DNA from: Pseudomonadota bacterium
GTDB taxonomy: Bacteria; Pseudomonadota; Alphaproteobacteria; Sphingomonadales; Sphingomonadaceae
NCBI GenBank assembly: GCA_023427285.1
Contig: JAEZBH010000168.1
Coordinates: forward strand, 1-7,309
Direction of reading: 5' to 3'
DNA length: 7,309 nucleotides
Shown here one piece after another: positions 5,841 to 7,309 of the stretch. The position numbers were made by a program, and so were the translations under genes. The notes under the pieces were generated by a model. It searched no databases, was not told the DNA's origin, and worked only from the letters and a program-made list of their open reading frames with translations. The number at the start of each line of letters is the position of its first letter. The stretch's first letter is position 1.

Positions 5841-5860
5841 AATTATAATTAAATCAAATA
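5841..5860. promoter_or_regulatory. AT-rich box between parB and repA
   Basis: Nineteen of twenty bases are A or T in an otherwise GC-rich region. It includes a consensus TATAAT readable on both strands (plus 5844-5849, minus 5842-5847). The plus strand lacks a matching -35. On the minus strand TTCACG (5865-5870) is 17 bp away. It may be a promoter, or an easily melted element used in replication. Confidence 0.4.
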
Positions 5861-5868
5861 GTTACGTG

Positions 5869-5890
5869 AAAGTTTCCAATTGGAAACTTT
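5869..5890. repeat. Perfect 22-bp palindrome, parS-like centromere candidate
   Basis: The half-site AAAGTTTCCAA (5869-5879) is followed directly by its exact reverse complement (5880-5890). The inner 16 bp start GTTTCC and end GGAAAC, which fits the repABC parS consensus as I recall it (GTTNNCNGCNGNNAAC) except for the central GC, here AT. It lies 28 bp after the parB stop and 26 bp before the repA start, so it is a likely ParB site, or an operator controlling repA. Confidence 0.6.
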
Positions 5891-5916
5891 GGGAGGCCGA
5901 AAGGGAGGGCCAGCAC

Positions 5917-7050
5917 ATGGCGAACGATCCATCCCCCTTCCCGGAGCAAGGGGATCTCTTCCTGACGCAGCTCAGCGATCTGCTGTTGCGCGATCAGCGG
6001 GACATGATGGAGCGGCCGTTCTTCAGCCTCGCCAAGAAGAAAAGAATCAAGCCGATCGACTATCGCAGCCCGGACGGATCCGTCTGGGTCCATGTCTCGG
6101 CCAATCCGCTCTATGGCATGGCCACCATCTATGATGCGGATATCCTGATCTACCTCGGCAGCTACTTGATGGAATTGAAGCGGCGCGGGGTAAACGACAT
6201 TCCCCAAACGCTCAACGTCAAGCCTTACGATCTTTTGAAGACGATCCGGCGCGGCGTTGCCGGACGCGACTACCAGTTGCTCATGCAGGCGTTTGACCGG
6301 CTCCAGAGCACGACGGTCAAGACCAACATCCGGGCCAGCACCCGACGCGAGGCGACCTTCTCCTGGCTCGACAGCTTCGAGCAGATCACCTGCAGCCGCA
6401 CCCAACGCCCACTGGGCTTGCAGGTCACCGTCGCCAAATGGTTCTACGACGCCGTCCTCGCCGAGGGCGCGGCGCTTGCCATCGATTCAGAGTATTTCGA
6501 TATCACCGGCGGCCGCGAGCGCTGGCTTTATCGCACCGCCCGCAAGCATGCCGGCCGGCAACCCAGCGGGTTTGCGATCGCACTGCCGACCCTGTTCGAC
6601 AAGTCCGGGGCTGAAGGCCTTTACCGGAAGTTCAAGTTCGAGATTCTGAAAATCGCCAAGGCGAACAGCTTGCCCTCCTTCCATCTCGAAGTCGAAGAGT
6701 CCCAGTCGCGCCAGGATGGCGAGCCGATCCTGCGCATGATCCACCGGGATTTCGTCGTGGAAGGCAACCGGCCAGCCCCTGCACCGCGCGCGAGGCGAAA
6801 GGCAGCAGCGCCCCCCTCCCCGTCCCCCACTGTGCCCAATGGCCAGCCATCGGACGAGCCTGTCTCCGAGGCTGTCCTGGCCTCGCTGCGGGAGGATTGC
6901 CCGGGGCTTGATCTTGCCAGCGTCCGGCAGCAGTTCGATGCCTGGCTTGCAGCCGACCCGAGCCGCAAGCCGAGAAGCTATGCAACGGCATTTGCCGGCT
7001 GGGTGCGCCTCTACTACGAGAAGAACAAGTACGCCCTCGGTCTGGCCTAA
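5917..7050 (+). CDS. repA: Plasmid replication initiator protein A (RPA family)
   Basis: This 377-residue protein should bind the plasmid origin and start replication. The RPA family core is seen near the N-terminus: RPFFSLAKKKRIKPIDY (33-49), then VWVHVSANPLYGMATIYDAD (56-75) and the DILIYLGSYLMELKRRG stretch. It continues to about residue 280 with the ERWLYRTARKHAG region. A Pro/Ala/Arg-rich linker (about 285-320) leads to a helical C-terminal tail (about 322-370), which may be a separate protein-contact or DNA-contact module. I chose ATG 5917 because GGGAGG (5903-5908) lies eight bases upstream. The frame is open from GTG 5866, but that start would fall inside the 22-bp palindrome. It follows parB by 76 bp and probably shares the parAB transcript in part. 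The origin itself was not identified. The gene symbol follows common usage. Confidence 0.9.
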   Translation: MANDPSPFPEQGDLFLTQLSDLLLRDQRDMMERPFFSLAKKKRIKPIDYRSPDGSVWVHVSANPLYGMATIYDADILIYLGSYLMELKRRGVNDIPQTLNVKPYDLLKTIRRGVAGRDYQLLMQAFDRLQSTTVKTNIRASTRREATFSWLDSFEQITCSRTQRPLGLQVTVAKWFYDAVLAEGAALAIDSEYFDITGGRERWLYRTARKHAGRQPSGFAIALPTLFDKSGAEGLYRKFKFEILKIAKANSLPSFHLEVEESQSRQDGEPILRMIHRDFVVEGNRPAPAPRARRKAAAPPSPSPTVPNGQPSDEPVSEAVLASLREDCPGLDLASVRQQFDAWLAADPSRKPRSYATAFAGWVRLYYEKNKYALGLA

Positions 7051-7309
7051 CCCATCCCCGCCAACGTTACTTAAAGAACGGGTCTGTCTGATACACGCCG
7101 AACGGTTGCGGATGCGGCCGTGCTCATCTCGCGTTCCCGTCTTGCACCGCAGGGATCAGGCGTTCCCGAAATAACGTCGGCCCCCTGCCCTCGACAGGAC
7201 CGAGGGGGCCAAACCGCGCACGAGAGGCATGGCCCCAGAGCCCCGCCTCCCCTCACCCATCAGCCCGAAACCGTGCCGTCTGGCACCGAGGCCCGCCAGG
7301 GATAAGTGT
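7051..7309. other. Non-coding region downstream of repA
   Basis: I see no convincing gene in these 259 bases. Open frames on both strands have low-complexity Pro/Arg/Ser composition and no ribosome sites. It holds a strong GC hairpin (7179-7210), a second small hairpin (GTGCC-GTCT-GGCAC, 7273-7286) and two copies of the 9-mer GCGTTCCCG (7131-7139 and 7160-7168). Some of this could belong to the origin. Confidence 0.45.
7179..7210 (+). terminator. GC-rich hairpin after repA, possible terminator
   Basis: The arms GGCCCCCT (7179-7186) and AGGGGGCC (7203-7210) pair perfectly over 8 bp around a 16-nt loop. An alternative inner stem is CCCTCG/CGAGGG. No T-tract follows on either strand, so it is not a standard intrinsic terminator and could be an origin-related structure. 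It lies about 130 bp after the repA stop. Confidence 0.35.

Noticed and set aside
5866..5916. Upstream GTG start for repA
   Set aside because: It lies at the edge of the 22-bp palindrome and lacks a ribosome site, while ATG 5917 has GGGAGG at good spacing.
7120..7305. Short open frames on both strands after repA
   Set aside because: Low-complexity Pro/Arg/Ser composition, no ribosome site, and they cross the GC hairpin.
1..7309. CRISPR array, tRNA, rRNA, insertion sequence or integrase attachment site
   Set aside because: No regularly spaced repeats with spacers, no RNA gene signatures, no transposase or terminal inverted repeats were seen.

Overview
This 7.3 kb window looks like backbone DNA of a plasmid from a GC-rich alphaproteobacterium. 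The main clue is the replication initiator, which has the features of the RPA family (replication initiator protein A, Pfam RPA) that I associate with alphaproteobacterial plasmids, including those of acetic acid bacteria and sphingomonads. The genus cannot be fixed from the sequence alone. I see no chromosomal housekeeping gene, tRNA, rRNA, CRISPR array or insertion sequence.

Layout, left to right. (1) Transfer edge: a truncated TraA/TrbC-like conjugative pilin gene on the minus strand runs off the left end (1-217). It is followed by a 506-bp divergent regulatory region rich in inverted repeats (218-723), an XRE-like helix-turn-helix regulator on the plus strand (724-1173), an unrecognised two-helix membrane protein (1325-1585), and a secreted VirB1-like lytic transglycosylase on the minus strand (1516-2283). 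The membrane protein and the transglycosylase converge and overlap by 70 nt. (2) Stability: a type II toxin-antitoxin pair on the minus strand, with an Xre/MbcA/ParS-type antitoxin (2861-3295) and a RES-domain toxin (2367-2861) joined by a TGATG stop/start overlap. (3) Divergent regulatory region 3296-3603, with a candidate toxin-antitoxin promoter inside an inverted repeat, an array of TTGGCC motifs about three helical turns apart, and a candidate parAB promoter. (4) Maintenance: plus-strand parA (3604-4800), parB (4797-5840, ATGA overlap) and repA of the RPA family (5917-7050). A perfect 22-bp parS-like palindrome lies between parB and repA.

How it works together: ParA and ParB would segregate the plasmid using a centromere site, for which the 22-bp palindrome is the best candidate. 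RPA would start replication, and the RES toxin would kill or arrest cells that lose the plasmid. The pilin and lytic transglycosylase belong to a type IV secretion/conjugation apparatus that lies mostly beyond the left edge. The XRE gene is divergent from the pilin gene and probably controls transfer. The order parA-parB-initiator resembles repABC plasmids, but the initiator is RPA rather than RepC.

I found no clearly new defence or enzymatic system. The most interesting parts are the regulatory DNA (parS-like palindrome, TTGGCC array, toxin-antitoxin operator) and the unknown two-helix membrane protein.
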